A stretch of DNA of 64,000 nucleotides from Haberlea rhodopensis (GCA_907163345.1 CAJQUN010000395.1:372001-436000); one strand, 5' to 3'; counted from the stretch's first letter, positions 23,591 to 37,311 are shown. The notes: a model not told the origin generated them from the sequence alone. Program-made: numbers and translations.

Positions 23591-24985
23591 TTATGTCATC
23601 TTGCCCATTAAACAAGATTCACATGTTTCATATGATTCAAAATCAAATGAATCCAATACTCCATCCTTATGAAGTTTTGATATGCGATTCTCATTTATAT
23701 GGCCCAAGCGACAATGCCAGAGATAAGTTGGATTAGAATCATTATTCTTAATCCTTTTAGTATTTATGTTATAGACAGGCATATTAAGATTTAATACATA
23801 AAGACCATTAATCATTTGTGCACTAGCATAAAACATAAATGAAAATCCACACTTGTCCAAACAAGAAATAGAAATAATGTTTTTAGTAATAGATGGCACA
23901 AAATAACATTCTTTCAAAATCAACGATAAACCAGAAGGTAAAGCTAAACAATAATCTCCTATAGCTAATGCAGCAACTCTTGCTCCAATTCCAACTCGGA
24001 GATCAACTTCACCTTTCGCCAACGTCCTACTCCTTTTGAGATCCTGCACATTTACACACATGTGAGATCCACATCCAGTATCTAATACCCATGATGAAGA
24101 AGTAGATAAATTGACTTCTATAACAAAAATACCTGAAGTGGAAGTCACACTTCCTTTCTTGAGATCCTCCAGATAAACTTTGCAATTTCTTTTCCAATGA
24201 CCGGTCTCACCGCAATGGAAACAGTTCCCTTCTTTTGCTACCCCTCCCTTTGGCTTAAGTGTAGAAGCTTTTGGCTTAGATTTAACAAAGACCTTCTTTG
24301 CTTTCTTATAGCCTTTTGCTTTGGCCTTTCCTTCGTTCTTATTCACAATAAGAACATTAGTAGCCTTAGTCTTCTTTGTGTTTGCTTCATATGTTCTCAA
24401 CATACTAAGCAGCTGTGGTAGAGTCTTTTCCATGTCAGTCATATTGTAATGTATGACAAATTGACTGAAGCTCTCAGGCAACGATTGCAAGATCACGTCA
24501 GTGGCCAACTCTTGGTCCAATGGAAAGCCCAGCTTCTCCAGATTCTCAATGTACCCAATCATCTTGAACACATGAGTTCCAACAAGGCTTCCTTCTACCA
24601 TCCTGCACTGGAATAACGCCTTAGAGATGTCATACCTCTCTTGTCTAGCTTGTTGTTGGTATAACTGCTTCAAATGTTAGATCATATCGAACGCCTCAAT
24701 CTCCTCATATTGCTTCTGAAGCTCAGAGTTCATGGTGGCAAGCATAAGACAGCCAACGTCAAGTGCGTCATTTTGATGCTTCTTGTAAGCATCCTTATCG
24801 GCTTTCGCTGCCGTTACGGGAGGTTCCTCAAAAGGTACGGGTTCCTCTAGGACATATTGCTTCTTTTCTTGTTTGAGGACTATCCTCAAATTCCTATACC
24901 AGTCTAGGAAATTTGTCCCATTAAGTTTGTCCTTCTCAAAGACCGATCGCAATGATAATGTGCTAGTATTGTTGTTGGTTTCCAT
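23591..24985 (-). pseudogene. Copia 2 gag-protease, broken by one stop
   Basis: Starts at METNN (24985). A TAA at ~24674-24676 replaces the Glu codon of copy 1 (MIEHLK), splitting it into 102- and 360-codon frames. It retains the CCHC knuckle (CFHCGETGHWKRNC), protease LDTG and the WHCRLGH motif. Relative to copy 1, a short in-frame gap of about 13 codons lies just after CGFSF (~23838). Confidence 0.93.
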
Positions 24986-26783
24986 GGATATCTAAAATAT
25001 AAATATGCAAAATAAGTTTATGATTTTAATCATTTAACATGATCTTATATTAAATGACACTCCCACTATTTTGTTTAAAATTATCAACCCTCGAAACCTT
25101 TAGTGGGCCAAGATTCATATTTCACCTAATCTTGAATTAGCTTTGGCTAATCGCCCAAGACTCGGTTATTTAGGTAGACAACACTTTGTCAATTACATCA
25201 CATGTAATTTTTGGATAGTTGGACGAACAACACTTTGTTCAAATTCATCAAATGAATTATTATCCAACCCATGCCTCTAGGTTCCCAATCCTATTGAGAT
25301 AACCTAGTTAAGTCATACCCAATTTAAAGTAAAACGGATATCACTATTATCCTTTCGCGCCTTACCAAGATTGCCACGGTGCTTTGCTTTGGCAAACCCA
25401 CACATGTTCAATCGAAGTCTTGACGAGTACTTTTAATTTTGGAAGGCATCTAAAACTTAATATTTTAGAGGGATTTATTGATCTCATGATTTTATTATTG
25501 ATAATTTAAAATATGTCCAATACATATACTTATATATATATCTACATATATGTATAATAAAATTATCAACATAAAACATAAGATAAAGCATGCATCTCAT
25601 ACATCTACTTAAAATAAACGTGACATGGTTATAGCCCCTACTAGCGATTTTTTCAAGCCAATGAGAAAATCCTAAGAGTCAACCTAAGGTTACTTCACAA
25701 GCACCTTCCTTTGGCTCCAAATTGTGAATGGCCTCCTCGTCCCGGCATCAAGCTCCATCTTCATTGATCACCATCAATAAAATAATCTATACTATATAAC
25801 AATTACAAGATATAGAGAATTCCTCGATTCACATTCGAGGGAAACGTAGGGGAGGGATAACATATTGAGAAAAATAGAGAAGGCACGACTCGCGGGTCGT
25901 ATTATAATTATAAACATTCACAAATCCAATCTAATAGGTCAAAGGGCTATAACCACGCACCATGCTCAAACAACACATAAAACATGCTATGACATTTAAT
26001 TAATTAAATTCTAAACATTTTAAAATTTAATTCTAATTAAAACTGTAAAATAAATTTTTTTGGAAAATTATCGTACGCTCGGGACATCACATGCCACGAA
26101 CTTCAACGACTAAAACCACAAACCATCATGGTTCGAACCAACCCAACCACACATGGCTGGACCATGCATGGGCCTAGGGTTCAAAACCCTAGCCCAAGAC
26201 GTGGTCCGAGCCACGCGAGTCCTTGCGGTGCCGCTAGGGTTCCAAACCCTAGCCTCCATGCGCTGTTTTTGGTTTCCATCGAGCCACATGTTAACGCTGG
26301 AATTTACTTAGCCACGAGTCATGGTCCAACCATGCACGGTTCATTACGGTGGCGGCTCGACCATCTCGAGCCATTGGGTTCGAAAAACCCTAGCTCTCAC
26401 GTGGAGATAGCCGCCAAACGCATGATCCCGTGAACCATCTTTCTCGTTATAAAATATTTTTCGAGCCAAAAAGGGTTCAAAGCCCTTGAAAGGCGGCGGC
26501 TTGGTCCATGCATGAGCTAAGGGTCCGAACCCTAGCTCAATTGGCGGCGGCCGAGGGTCAAGATATGAAGTGGTCGAACCACCTTGATCCAACGCCTCGA
26601 TATTACGCATCCTTGTATCATATACAATAAACCTCAATTATATCAAATATAATTTTATGATAATTTCACAAAATTGATTTACTAATATCATATATGATAA
26701 TATACAGTTTTATATCATGCAATATATTAATCTAAATATGATTAAACAATTAACCACATAAATCCGATATGAGCCTTGAACCT
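24986..26783 (-). other. Copia 2 untranslated leader
   Basis: Collinear with copia 1's leader. Motifs of the CTAGGGTTC.AAACCCTAG type remain at ~26174-26250, with weaker ones to 26540. Open frames here are not conserved in copy 1. Confidence 0.8.
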
Positions 26784-26796
26784 GGCTCTGATACCA
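26784..26796 (-). other. Primer-binding site (initiator-Met tRNA), copia 2
   Basis: TGGTATCAGAGCC on the minus strand, one base from the 5' LTR end at 26798; identical to copia 1's site. Confidence 0.93.
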
Positions 26797-26797
26797 C

Positions 26798-28277
26798 TGT
26801 AAGTAATCCATCAAGCATACAACGCAGCGGAATTTAAAAAAAAATTGGATTACTATAACCGCGGATCTATACAAAGTTGTCATATCGGAATAGGAATTAT
26901 AAGAGTCTCACCCTTGTAGCGTGTTTGAGCAGATTCCACGAAGCACCACGTTCAACGATTCCGAGTCACGAGCAACACCTCCAAGGTCTTGCCTCAACGG
27001 TATCCACACGATCAAATCAAACAAGTGATAGTTTAAGAACAAAGGGCTAGATTTGTTCTTAAACCGATACAAGAAACACACTCGATTCACAATCGAAAAG
27101 GATGGCCGGAATTCAACAAAGCCCCTTCGACTATCAAGAAGCCGAGAGCTATGAGAGGCGGCCGTGTGCTTTTGGTGTGTCTAGGTTGGAATGAATTAAT
27201 TCACAATTAATCATAACCTTGTTCTTAAAAGGTTTTAATTAAGGTTCAAGACTTTCTCAAAGTCTTATGGGCCCAAACCCATGATTTAATTAAGTCCTTT
27301 TAATCATTTAATTAAGACTCTTCTTAATTAATTAATTCATCCAATGAATTTAATTTTCCTTCTCGATTTAATCTTTTGTGCGACCCGATAGGATCTTGCA
27401 ATGTTGGCAGTGACATAAAATCTCATTTTATGTCGCAAGCAATGAGCGGTATCTAGCAACACATCAATGCTACCCAAATTACAAGAATGTCATTGACTCG
27501 ACATAACCTAGGAACCGTGATAATATTAACCATATAACTTAATCCCTTTGTCCATGTGTTTAGATTGAACACGAGTCATGGAATAATCACACTAATATAT
27601 TCAATCTCTATTTATTGATCCCTAAGTAGAACTAGAATAAACGAATAAGCTCGATATCACATATCGACTCATTCGAGCACGGCCATGCATTTTAGTCTTA
27701 CTTGATCAAGGGCCCAAACACTTCTCCTGTTATATAGGAGGGACAAATCCTATCTTGATCAATCAACATCCCTCTACATAATTCGTAGTGTATCCAAGAG
27801 TTGCCTTTATAGTTTACCCTGTTACAGGTAACGTTTGACAATATCAAGATACATAACTCCTTATGTTGGGATCTCTGATGATCTCAAGTCGTAAGGATTA
27901 CATACATTATTATCACTATGAGAATTGCTTATGACACTCATATAACTATCCATGTAGCATTCTCATGGTGGGTCTGTCCAGTACATTGTTCTCTAACATG
28001 TACCCATGTGTTGATTTGATATCTCATATCCATGAACAATTCATCAATCAAAACATACTAGTCTCAATGTATTATCATTATCCTTATTTATGATAATACT
28101 TGACTACGGACAATCTTTAATAATACAATATTATTCTAAGGACATTAACTTATATATCAATTCATATTACACAGATATTCGAATAATATATAATAATGAT
28201 TTGCCATTTATAAAATCATAATACATTGTATGTCACAAACAATCATCTAATGACATGTCTTAGGGCATATCCCAACA
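26798..28277 (-). repeat. 5' LTR of copia 2
   Basis: 1480 bp, TGT...ACA, nearly the same sequence as the left LTR apart from the 25-bp gap and scattered substitutions. TTCCG follows at 28278. Confidence 0.95.
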
Positions 28278-29414
28278 TTCCGGGCCGAAGCCACGTTGTC
28301 CAGTGGACTCAATATGCAGACATATGTCTTTTGTCCAGGGCTCCAATAGTCATTCAATCATTTGAATGAACATAATAGTGATGAACATGTAACAATGTAT
28401 GTAGACAATATGATCAATGAACTGTTGTGATACACAATATAACAACATATATGAAAAGTACTGTGATATCCCCGAAATGATTATGTGATTTTAAACATTA
28501 ATTATGTTATGCAGATTATGGTAATAATTCATTGGGTTGAATTAATAATATTGGGGAAATGCATTTCAGGGTGCATGTGTTATATGTTGGGAATTTGGGT
28601 TATGGCATGATTATTTGGGGTGGGTGTTATTTGTTTTGGTGAAGCATGTTTAATTGAAATTTGAAGTTTTTTATTGATTAAATACTATAAAATATCATGT
28701 GAGGATTTTTTAATGCATCATGCTAAATACCGGGACCAAAACATAACACATCACACCACCCAACACCCAACCACCCCCCTCAACCCATACCCATTTCAGC
28801 AGCAAATTGGCTGCCCATACCTCCACTTGCCCTCCTTTTTGACTAACTCTCCATCACTCCAAACTCTCCTCAATTTTCACCCAAAAACGTCCAGCATCTG
28901 CTAAGCAAGGGAGAGAAGGAGATCTACCATTTTATTGCTTGGAGCCTTGCCAAATATTGGAGCAAAAGAGGGTGAGAAACCATACCTTGCTTGGGTAAAT
29001 TTTTGGTTAAGTTTGGGTTTGGTGATGATGGTTTTCATGCATGCTAGTATAGGTTTGGTCGAAACCTTGGTATGAGTACATTCATGGTGTTTTTATGAAG
29101 ATTCCTAGCATGTTTGTTGAGCATGATTTGCGTTTATGGGGCTATAATTGTTGGCTTGAAAGTAGGTGCTCAAAAATCTGGGTAGAAATATGATACCCTG
29201 TTTTCAGAAGAACTTGGGTGAGTACTGATGTAAATGGGCGATTTTGATGCATGTGGGTTTAAGTTTGGGTAGAAATTTGATTTGAATACACTCATGATAG
29301 TATATTGTAGCTCTTAGCATGTTTGTTTAAGCATGCGGTATGTCTTATATGCTATAATTGTTGGTATGAAAATGAGTGTTCGGGAATCTGGAAAAATCGC
29401 GCACAGAGCATGTG

Positions 29415-29563
29415 GCGATCGATCGCTACAAACGCAGCGATCGATCACCGAAGGCCAGTAGCCAAAATCAAAGGCAGGCTATCGATCGCCATAAATGGCG
29501 CGATCGATCGCCTCGCGCCAGTGAAGTCTGGCGATCGATCGCCTGGATGTAGCGATCGATCGC
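29415..29563. repeat. CGATCGATCG array, gypsy 3 left LTR
   Basis: Six copies, most extended to GCGATCGATCGC. Two have one changed base (CGATCGATCA at ~29438, TATCGATCGC at ~29480) that is intact in the right LTR, so those are new mutations. Confidence 0.96.
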
Positions 29564-29904
29564 CAGATGCAGAATAATGGAAAATGATGTTTTTGTTGGA
29601 ATTCTTGATTTTGGTCTATAAATTGGCATATAATATTTTGTTGTACACTGGTGTAGAGCCTTCACAGATAGCTACACAACGCAGGGGATAGAGTCCTGCA
29701 ACACACCATATTTTGGAAAGGTACGTAAGCGACGTACGGGCATCCCAACGGTAACATGTATTATATATTCATTATTTGACATATGATAGATGCAAAGTTG
29801 TGCATTATGAGTATGATACATGTTGTTATGCATTGTTGTTGCATATGTATGTTGTGGAATAAATGGTGTGTATTCCACGAGTCAGGGTTATCACAATGAT
29901 GATT

Positions 29905-30066
29905 TTAATGCTTACCGCTTATACCGCTAAAAATGTGGAGCGGGAGGGGGGAGGCTCGCTTGCACATGGAGGTGAGGTTTACCATACGAAGCTAGGATAG
30001 AAATACCGCTTGTATGAAGAAGCGAGGGAGGGGAGTTCCGCTTGTTCTAAAGTTATGAAGCGAGGG
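29905..30066 (+). repeat. Hairpin array, gypsy 3 left LTR
   Basis: Repeated stems of CCGCT/AGCGG type, for example ACCGCTTgtatgaAGAAGCG and CCGCTTgttctaaagttatgAAGCG. Confidence 0.75.
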
Positions 30067-32703
30067 GCATTAAAATACACTGATGATAAACTGACTAAGG
30101 ATTGAAGTAAAGATTTAAGAAGTAAAGTTATGTCATGACATTTATTTAAAGAAGCCATAATATCATCTATTGATTTGACAGTATGAGGCCACAAGGAGAC
30201 CAGTTTAAGCCTCGTGGGGCTTCTTCATCTTCTAGATTTGGTGGGAAGAAATTTCAGAATCAGAAACAAGGCAATCGGGGACCAGTACAGGGAAATAGAA
30301 CGGGAGGGAATAAGTGTGACAACTGTGGAGGATTTCATCTGACACGTGACTGCCGAGGATGTTATGTTTGTGGCAGGGTGGGCCACCTGGCTCGAGCTTG
30401 CCCCAATCGGGTAAGTCAGGCAGACTCTGGGCCGAATAGGCCAAGATTTGACGCTAAGACGTCACCACCGAGACAACAGTTTGCACCTCGACCACAGGGA
30501 GGTCAGGCTGCAGGACCGCCGCAGGGTCAAGTATATGCATTGACGTGAGAGCAGGCAGAGCCAGCTCCGGAGGAGGTGATTGCTGGTACGTGCCACTTAC
30601 TTACGTACCTGCATTTATTTTAGTAGATACATGTGCTTCTCATTCATTTGTATCTTCTGCTTTTGTGGAGAGACACCACTTGTGTTCGTCTTCGTTGCCC
30701 ACGCCTCTTATGGTCTCGACACCCACGGGAAAGCATGTGATTGCGGATCGACTGTTATCTGATTGCCTCATTTATTTTGAGGGCAATGATCTGAGGGTCG
30801 ATCTGATTTTGTTGTATATGGCAGATTTTGACTGCATTGTCGGCATTGATGTGTTGAGCAGATACCAAGCCGTGGTTGATTGCCGACAGAGGATGGTGCG
30901 CTTTCTATCTGATCAGGGGTTTCAGTGGACCTTCTATGGGGACGGCTCTCGTCCCAAGATTCCATTAATTTCGGCAGTTAAGATGTCGCGGTTGTTAGAA
31001 CGCGGTCACTCATGCTATCTTATTTATGCCGTGGACGTATCAGAGGAAAAGGAAGAGTTGAGGATCGAGGATATACCAGTAGTTGCGGAATTCGCCGATG
31101 TGTTTCCGGATGAGATTCCAGGATTTCCACCAATCAGGGATGTGAAGTTTGAGATTGAGTTACTGCCAGGGACATCTGCTGTTTCCCGTGCCCCTTATAG
31201 GATGGCACTGGCAGAGCTGAGGGAGCTGAAAGTGCAGTTGCAGGAACTCCTCGACAAAGGATACATTCGCCCTAGTGTATCACCATGGGGTGCACCAGTC
31301 TTATTCGTAAAGAAAAAGGATGGTTCGATGCGCCTGTGCATCGATTACCGTCAATTGAATAAAGTGACGATTAAGAACAAGTACCCCCTTCCGAGGATTG
31401 ATGACTTATTTGATCAGCTTCAGGGCACGGAGCTTTACTCGAAGATTGACTTGAGGTCAGGCTATCACCATATACGAGTTAGAGCTGATGACATTCAAAA
31501 GACAGCCTTTCGAACTCGGTATGGGCACTATGTGATATCCCCGGAATGATTATGTGATTTTAATCATTTATTTAAATTATGATGATTTTGGTGTTAATTC
31601 ATGTGGTTGAATTTATATTATTGGGGAGAGGCATTTCGGGGTGCATGTGATATATATTGGGATTTTGGGGTTGTGGCATGTTTATTTGGGGTATGTGTTA
31701 TTTGTTTTAGTGAAGCATGTTTAAATGGGAATTGAAGTATTTTATTGAGAAAATACTATAAATATCATGTGAGGATATTTTAATACATCGTGCTAAATAC
31801 CGGGACCAAAACATAACACATCATACCACCCAACACCCAACCACCCCCCCCCCCCCCCCAACCCATGCTGATGACACAACAAGGTTGACTTTCCACCCCA
31901 CTTGGCTCAATCATTTCACCCTTCTCCTCCACTCCAAATCTCGCCCTTTCTCTCCCAAATAATCTCCAGCATCTGCTAAGCAAAATCATGTGGAGCCCTT
32001 CCATTTTCATTGCTTGGAGACCCTCCAAAAATCGGAGCAAAGTAGGGTGAGAAACCATGCTCTGTTTTTGATTTAAGCTTGATTTAGTTCATGTTTTTAA
32101 GTGGTGTGAAAATGGCATGTTAGCTTAGGTTTCTTAAAACCTTCGATTTAAATGCTTACATGGTGTTGTTATGAAGCTTCCAGTATTTTTCCTTAAGCAC
32201 GTTACATGTTTTATGTGAATGATTTAAGCATGTAAAATATGGTGTTCGAAAATCTGGGTAAGGTGTATGCCCTATTTTTCTGGAAAATATGGGATGGGAG
32301 TGATGTTGTGAAGGTGTTATCATGCATGTTAGCTAGGTTTTTGGTAAACCTTTGATTTGAGTACATGCATGGTAGTTTTGTAAAGCCCATGGTGTTTTTG
32401 TTCGAGCATGTTTTATGTTCTATGTTGTAGCTTTAATAGCATGAAATGAGGTGCTCAAGAAATCTGGAAATGAAATATGTTACCCTGTTCCCGGAAAGAT
32501 TGGTTGAGTACTGATGTAAATGGGTATTTTTAATGCATGTGGGTTTGAGTTTGGGGTATGAATTTATTATGAATACACTCAGGGTAGTGTCTTGTAGCTG
32601 CTAGCATGTTGGGTTAGGCATGTTGTATGTCTTACATGCTAGATCGAAGGGTATGAAAATCAGTGTTAGAGAATTCTGGAAAAATTGCACTGAAACAGAG
32701 CGA

Positions 32704-32806
32704 CCGATCGATCGGTAAAGAACACCGATCGATCGGCAAAAGCCGTAGCTTTTTTATTAAATTCGTGGTGATCACCAATCGATCGGTGATGAGGGCCGAT
32801 CGATCG
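32704..32806. repeat. CGATCGATCG array, solo LTR
   Basis: Four copies (one with CA in place of the first CG), here extended as CCGATCGATCGG instead of GCGATCGATCGC. Confidence 0.96.
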
Positions 32807-33151
32807 GTAGTGCCTAATTTTTTTTAAAATGTGGAATTTGTTTAAAATTGGTATTGGATTATGATAAGACATCTAATATTGTGTTGTACACTGGTGTAGA
32901 GCCTTCACAGATAGCTACACAGTGCAGGGGATAGAGTCCCGCAACACACTACATTTTGGAAAGGTATGTAAGCGACGTAAGGGCATCCCAACGGTAACAT
33001 GTACTTTATGTTTGTCTATTTGACACATGATGAATGCAATGTGATGCATTGAGAGTATGATACATGTTATTATGCATTGTGATTGCATATTGTGATGTGG
33101 AATAAAAGAGGTGTATTCCACAAGTCAGGGGTGATCACAGTGAAGATTTTA

Positions 33152-33308
33152 ATGCTTACGCTTTACCGCTAAAAATGTGGAGCGGGAGGGGGAGGCTCGC
33201 TTGCACATGGAGGCGGGGTATACCATACTAAGCGAGGATGAGATACCGCTTGTATGAAGAAGCGAGGATGAGATACCGCTTGTTTTGAGATTATGAAGCG
33301 AAGAAGCA
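33152..33308 (+). repeat. Hairpin array, solo LTR
   Basis: Same CCGCT/AGCG stems as gypsy 3, including two successive copies of AGCGAGGATGAGATACCGCTTG-type units (33231-33282). Confidence 0.75.
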
Positions 33309-36300
33309 TTAAAATAACTGATGATGACTGACTCAAGAAAAAGAGATGATATGTCATGACATTTATTTATGAAGCCATATGTTCATATAGTGTTTTGATT
33401 ATGAATTATGGTACAGGGACAACCAATAGGCGTTGTAAATGCGATGGGATTACAGGAAGTGTTTTGTATTTATGATTATGCATTTACGTCTTACATTCAT
33501 ATTATGTTGAATATGAATTATGATATGCTCATGTGTTGGGGGTTGTCTTTGTAGGTGCTTTTGATGATGAGAACCAGGGTCGGGGTTGAAATGCTAAGCT
33601 GTAAGGAGTGCTACAGGATTAGCATATTAGAGAATTCTTTTGTATAGCTTCTACAAGAAGTAGAGTAAGACTATAATGTAGTACCTTTTGTAGGAATATG
33701 TGAAATTCCTTTTTGAACTTTTGGTACTGTAATCTCTTAAGCTCAGGTTAATCAACACGACTTACTACTCTGATATATACACATGAATGTAGTTCTCTTA
33801 ATTGCACCTTAGTATCTTGTTTAGATAACGAGGTCTCACACACTATGAGTTCTTAGTGATGCCATTCGGGGTGACGAATGCCTCTGCAGTATTTATGAGC
33901 TTGATGAACAGAATATTTCAGAGCTATCTTGATCAGTTCGTCATTGTGTTTATTGACGACATTCTGGTTTATTCAAGAAGTAAAGAGGAGCATGACAATC
34001 ATTTGAGGACGATGCTTCAGATCCTCAGAGATCATCAGTTGTATGCCAAGCTCAGCAAGTGTGAGTTCTGGCTGAGCAGTGTAGCATTCTTGGGTCATAT
34101 TATCTCTCGAGAGGGGATATCAGTAGATCCCAGGAAGATAGAGGCAGTTATGGATTGGCCTGCGCCAAGTTCAGTCACTGAGATCCGAAGTTTCCTTGGT
34201 TTGGCTGGGTATTATCGACGCTTTGTCGAAGGGTTTTTAAAGATCGCCAAGCCATTGACGCAGTTAACTCAGAAGGGAGTTCCATTCTGTTGGTCGGAAG
34301 CTTGTGAGCAGAGCTTCCAGGAATTGAAGCACAGATTGACTTCAGCGCCAGTATTGGTGATTCCCAGGGAGAGCAAGGGGTTCGCTCTCTATACTGACGC
34401 ATCGCTTCAGGGTTTAAGATGCGTACTGATGCAGGATAAGCATGTAGTGGCTTATGCTTCGAGACAATTGAAGCCACACGAGACGAGGTATCCAGTCCAT
34501 GATTTGGAACTAGCAACTATAGTGTTTGCCTTGAAGATATGACGACACTACTTATACGGTACCTCATTCACTATCTTCACTGATCACAAGAGCCTGAAGT
34601 TCTTGTTTACGCAGGCTGAGCTGAATATGAGACAGAGGAGATGGATGGACCTGCTGAAAGACTATGATTGTGAAATCGAATACCATCCTGGAAAAGCAAA
34701 TCTGACAGCCGACGCTTTGAGTCGGAAGGTGAAGAGTACGTCAAAGGATGCCATGTGTCTATCAGCTATGATGGGCTCCTACTGCCACTTGGGATTTGAT
34801 TATGATGTGTCTACTTCACCGGTACAGGTTTTGACCTTATTAGCTGAGCCCGTTATTTATGATCACATCAGGAAGCCTCAGGAGACCGATGAGGAAGTTC
34901 AGAGATGGTTGTCAGTGGTTCGTCTGGGTCAGTCGTCGAAGTTCAGGACGGCGGAGGATGGTTCCTTGAGGTTAGGTGATCGATGGGTGGTTCCGAATAC
35001 GCCTGAGTTGCGTCAGGGAATATTACAGCGAGCTCATTGCAACAGGATGAGTATCCACCCGGGCAGAAAGAAAATGTATAAGGACTTATGTAGCCAGTTT
35101 TGGTGGAGACGAATGAAACAAGATGTCACCACATTCGTCAAGAGATGTCTGATTTGTCAGCAAGTGAAGGCCGAGAGGCAGAAGCCTAGTGGTGAGCTTA
35201 GAAGTTTGGAGATACCAAAATGGAAGTGGGAGCACGTATCCATGGACTTCGTGACCCACTTACCGAGGACTGTTTCGGGTTTTGATGCTATCTGGGTAGT
35301 CGTGTACAGACTGACTAAAGTGGCTCACTTCATTCCATACTGTATGACCTTCACGTACTTGAAGATGGCTTAGTTATATGTCAGAGATGTAGTGAGACTG
35401 CATGGGATCCCTGTTTCGATTTGTCTGATCGAGATCCGCGGTTTACATCTCACTTCTGGGAAGGTCTTCAGTCAGCCCTGGGTACAGAATTAAGGTTGAG
35501 CACAGCATATCATCCCCAAACGGACGGACAGACCGAGCGTACCATACAGACGCTCGAAGATATGTTACGGGCATGTGTGTTGGAGTTCGATACTTCGTGG
35601 CAGGACTCAATGGCTTTGGTAGAGTTTTCTTATAACAATAGCTACCAGGCAAGCATACAGATGGTTCCTTTTGACGCTGTTTACGGTAGACGTTGTAGGT
35701 CACCGTTATATTGGGACGATGTGGACTGTAAATCGGTCGGAGGACCAGAGTTGGTCCAAGAAATAGAAGAAAAGGTAAAGGTGATCAGAAGGAAAATGAA
35801 AGCAGCTCAGGACAGACAGACAGCGTATGCTAATCAACGGCGTCGGCCGTTAGAGTTTCTGTTGGGCGACAGAGTCTTTTTGAAGATTTCACCTTTCAGA
35901 GGTGTAGTACGTTTTGGGATGCAGGGGAAGTTATCCCCGAGATATGTTGGGCCGTACGAGATCTTACAGCGTATTGGTACTCTGGCATACCGGTTGGCTT
36001 TACCGCCCTCTCTGTCCGGCATACACGACGTATTTCATGTGTCTATGTTGCGGAAGTACGAGCGAGATCCTTCTCATGTGTTGCAACCTTCTGAGGTGCA
36101 GATAGAGTCCGATGTTTCCTATGTGGAGCGACCTATCAGGATTCTGGATCGGGCAGATCGCAGACTACGAAACAAAGTTATTCCTATGGTCAAAGTTCAG
36201 TGGGATCGTAGGGGTGTCGAGGAGGCCACGTGGGAGACGGAGCGACACATGGTGCAGCACTATCTAGAACTGTTTTCTGGTATGTGATTTATGTTTTGTT

Positions 36301-37311
36301 TTGTTTTGGGCAAGTGCATGCTGATTTCGAAGATGAAATCTTATAAGTAGGGGAGTATTGTGATATCCCCGAAATGATTATGTGATTTTAAACATTAATT
36401 ATGTTATGAAGATTATGGTAATAAATCATTGGGTTGAATTAAGAATATTGGGGAAATGCATTTCAGGGTGCATGTGTTATATGTTGGGAATTTGGGTTAT
36501 GGCATGATTATTTGGGGTGGGTGTTATTTGTTTTGGTGAAGCATGTTTAATTGAAATTTGAAGTATTTTATTGATTAAATACTATAAAATATCATTGAGG
36601 ATATTTTAATGCATCATGCTAAATACCGGGACCAAAACATAACACATCACACCACCCAACACCCAACCACCCCCCTCAACCCATACCCATTTCAGCAGCA
36701 GATTGGCTGCCCATACCTCCACTTGCCCTCCTTTTTGACTAACTCTTCATCACTCCAAACTCTCCCCAATTTTCACCCAAAAACGTCCAGCATCTGCTAA
36801 GCAAGGGGGAGAAGGAGATCTACCATTTTATTGCTTGGAGCCTTGCCAAATATTGGAGCAAAAGACGGTGAGAAACCATACCTTGCTTGGGTGAATTTTT
36901 GGTTAAGTTTGGGTTTGGTGATGATGGTTTTCATGCATGCTAGTATAGGTTTGGTCGAAACCTTGGTATGAGTACATTCATGGTGTTTTTATGAAGATTC
37001 CTAGCAAGTTTGTTGAGCATGATTTGCGTTTATGGGGCTATAATTGTTGGCTTGAAAGTAGGTGCTCGAAAATCTGGGTAGAAATATGATACCCTGTTTT
37101 CAAAAGAACTTGGGTGAGTACTGATGTAAATGGGCGATTTTGATGCATGTGGGTTTAAGTTTGGGTAGAAATTTGATTTGAATACACTCATGGTAGTATA
37201 TTGTAGCTCTTAGCATGTTTGTTTAAGCATGTGGTATGTCTTATATGCTATAATTGTTGGTATGAAAATGAGTGTTCGGGAATCTGGAAAAATCGCGCAC
37301 ATAACATGTGG

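Larger units (their letters stand above)
20904..28277 (-). mobile_element. Ty1/copia LTR retrotransposon, copy 2, both LTRs, RT deleted
   Basis: 7374 bp, bounded by TTCCG target duplications (20899-20903 and 28278-28282). Left LTR 20904-22358, right LTR 26798-28277, internal 22359-26797. Domains in minus-strand order: gag, zinc knuckle, protease, integrase, then directly the end of RNase H. Reverse transcriptase is absent. Several nonsense codons and frameshifts. The polypurine tract is AAGTGGGAGATT just inside the left LTR. Confidence 0.96.
28462..30178 (+). repeat. Left LTR of gypsy 3, 3' end deleted
   Basis: TGTGATATCCCCG start; closely matches the right LTR (36359-) until about 30178, after which sequence jumps into gag. 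It carries the CGATCGATCG array, the GTACGTaagcgACGTAC hairpin (29721-29737) and the hairpin array. Confidence 0.93.
31531..33840 (+). mobile_element. Solo LTR of a related gypsy family, nested in gypsy 3 RT
   Basis: 2310 bp, TGTGATATCC...TCTCACA, flanked by CACTA at 31526-31530 and 33841-33845; removing it restores the RT frame (TRYGHYEFLVMPFG). It has the same module order as the host LTR but clearly diverged sequence, so it came from a sister family. There is a run of about 15 C near 31845. No internal region, primer site or polypurine tract, so internal DNA was lost by LTR-LTR recombination. Confidence 0.95.
30181..36287 (+). pseudogene. Gypsy 3 gag-pol remnant (split by solo LTR)
   Basis: Starts inside gag with two zinc knuckles (CDNCGGFHLTRDC, CYVCGRVGHLARAC). 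A TGA at ~30546 replaces an Arg codon (Arg in gypsy 4), and a one-base loss near 30593 shifts the frame before the protease, whose motif is VDTC rather than DTG. RT (RLCIDYRQLNK; VFIDDILVYSR) is interrupted at 31531-33845. RNase H (LYTDAS) has a stop at ~34540 (Trp to TGA); another stop (Gln to TAG) is at ~35371 and a frameshift at ~35420 in integrase. The last frame (35421-36287) has SDRDPRF, DGQTER, GPY/F and chromodomain. Not functional. Confidence 0.95.

Noticed and set aside
26128..26637. ORFs of ~100 codons on both strands in the copia 2 leader
   Set aside because: Not open in copia 1 and made mostly of the CTAGGGTTCGAAACCCTAG-type motif.
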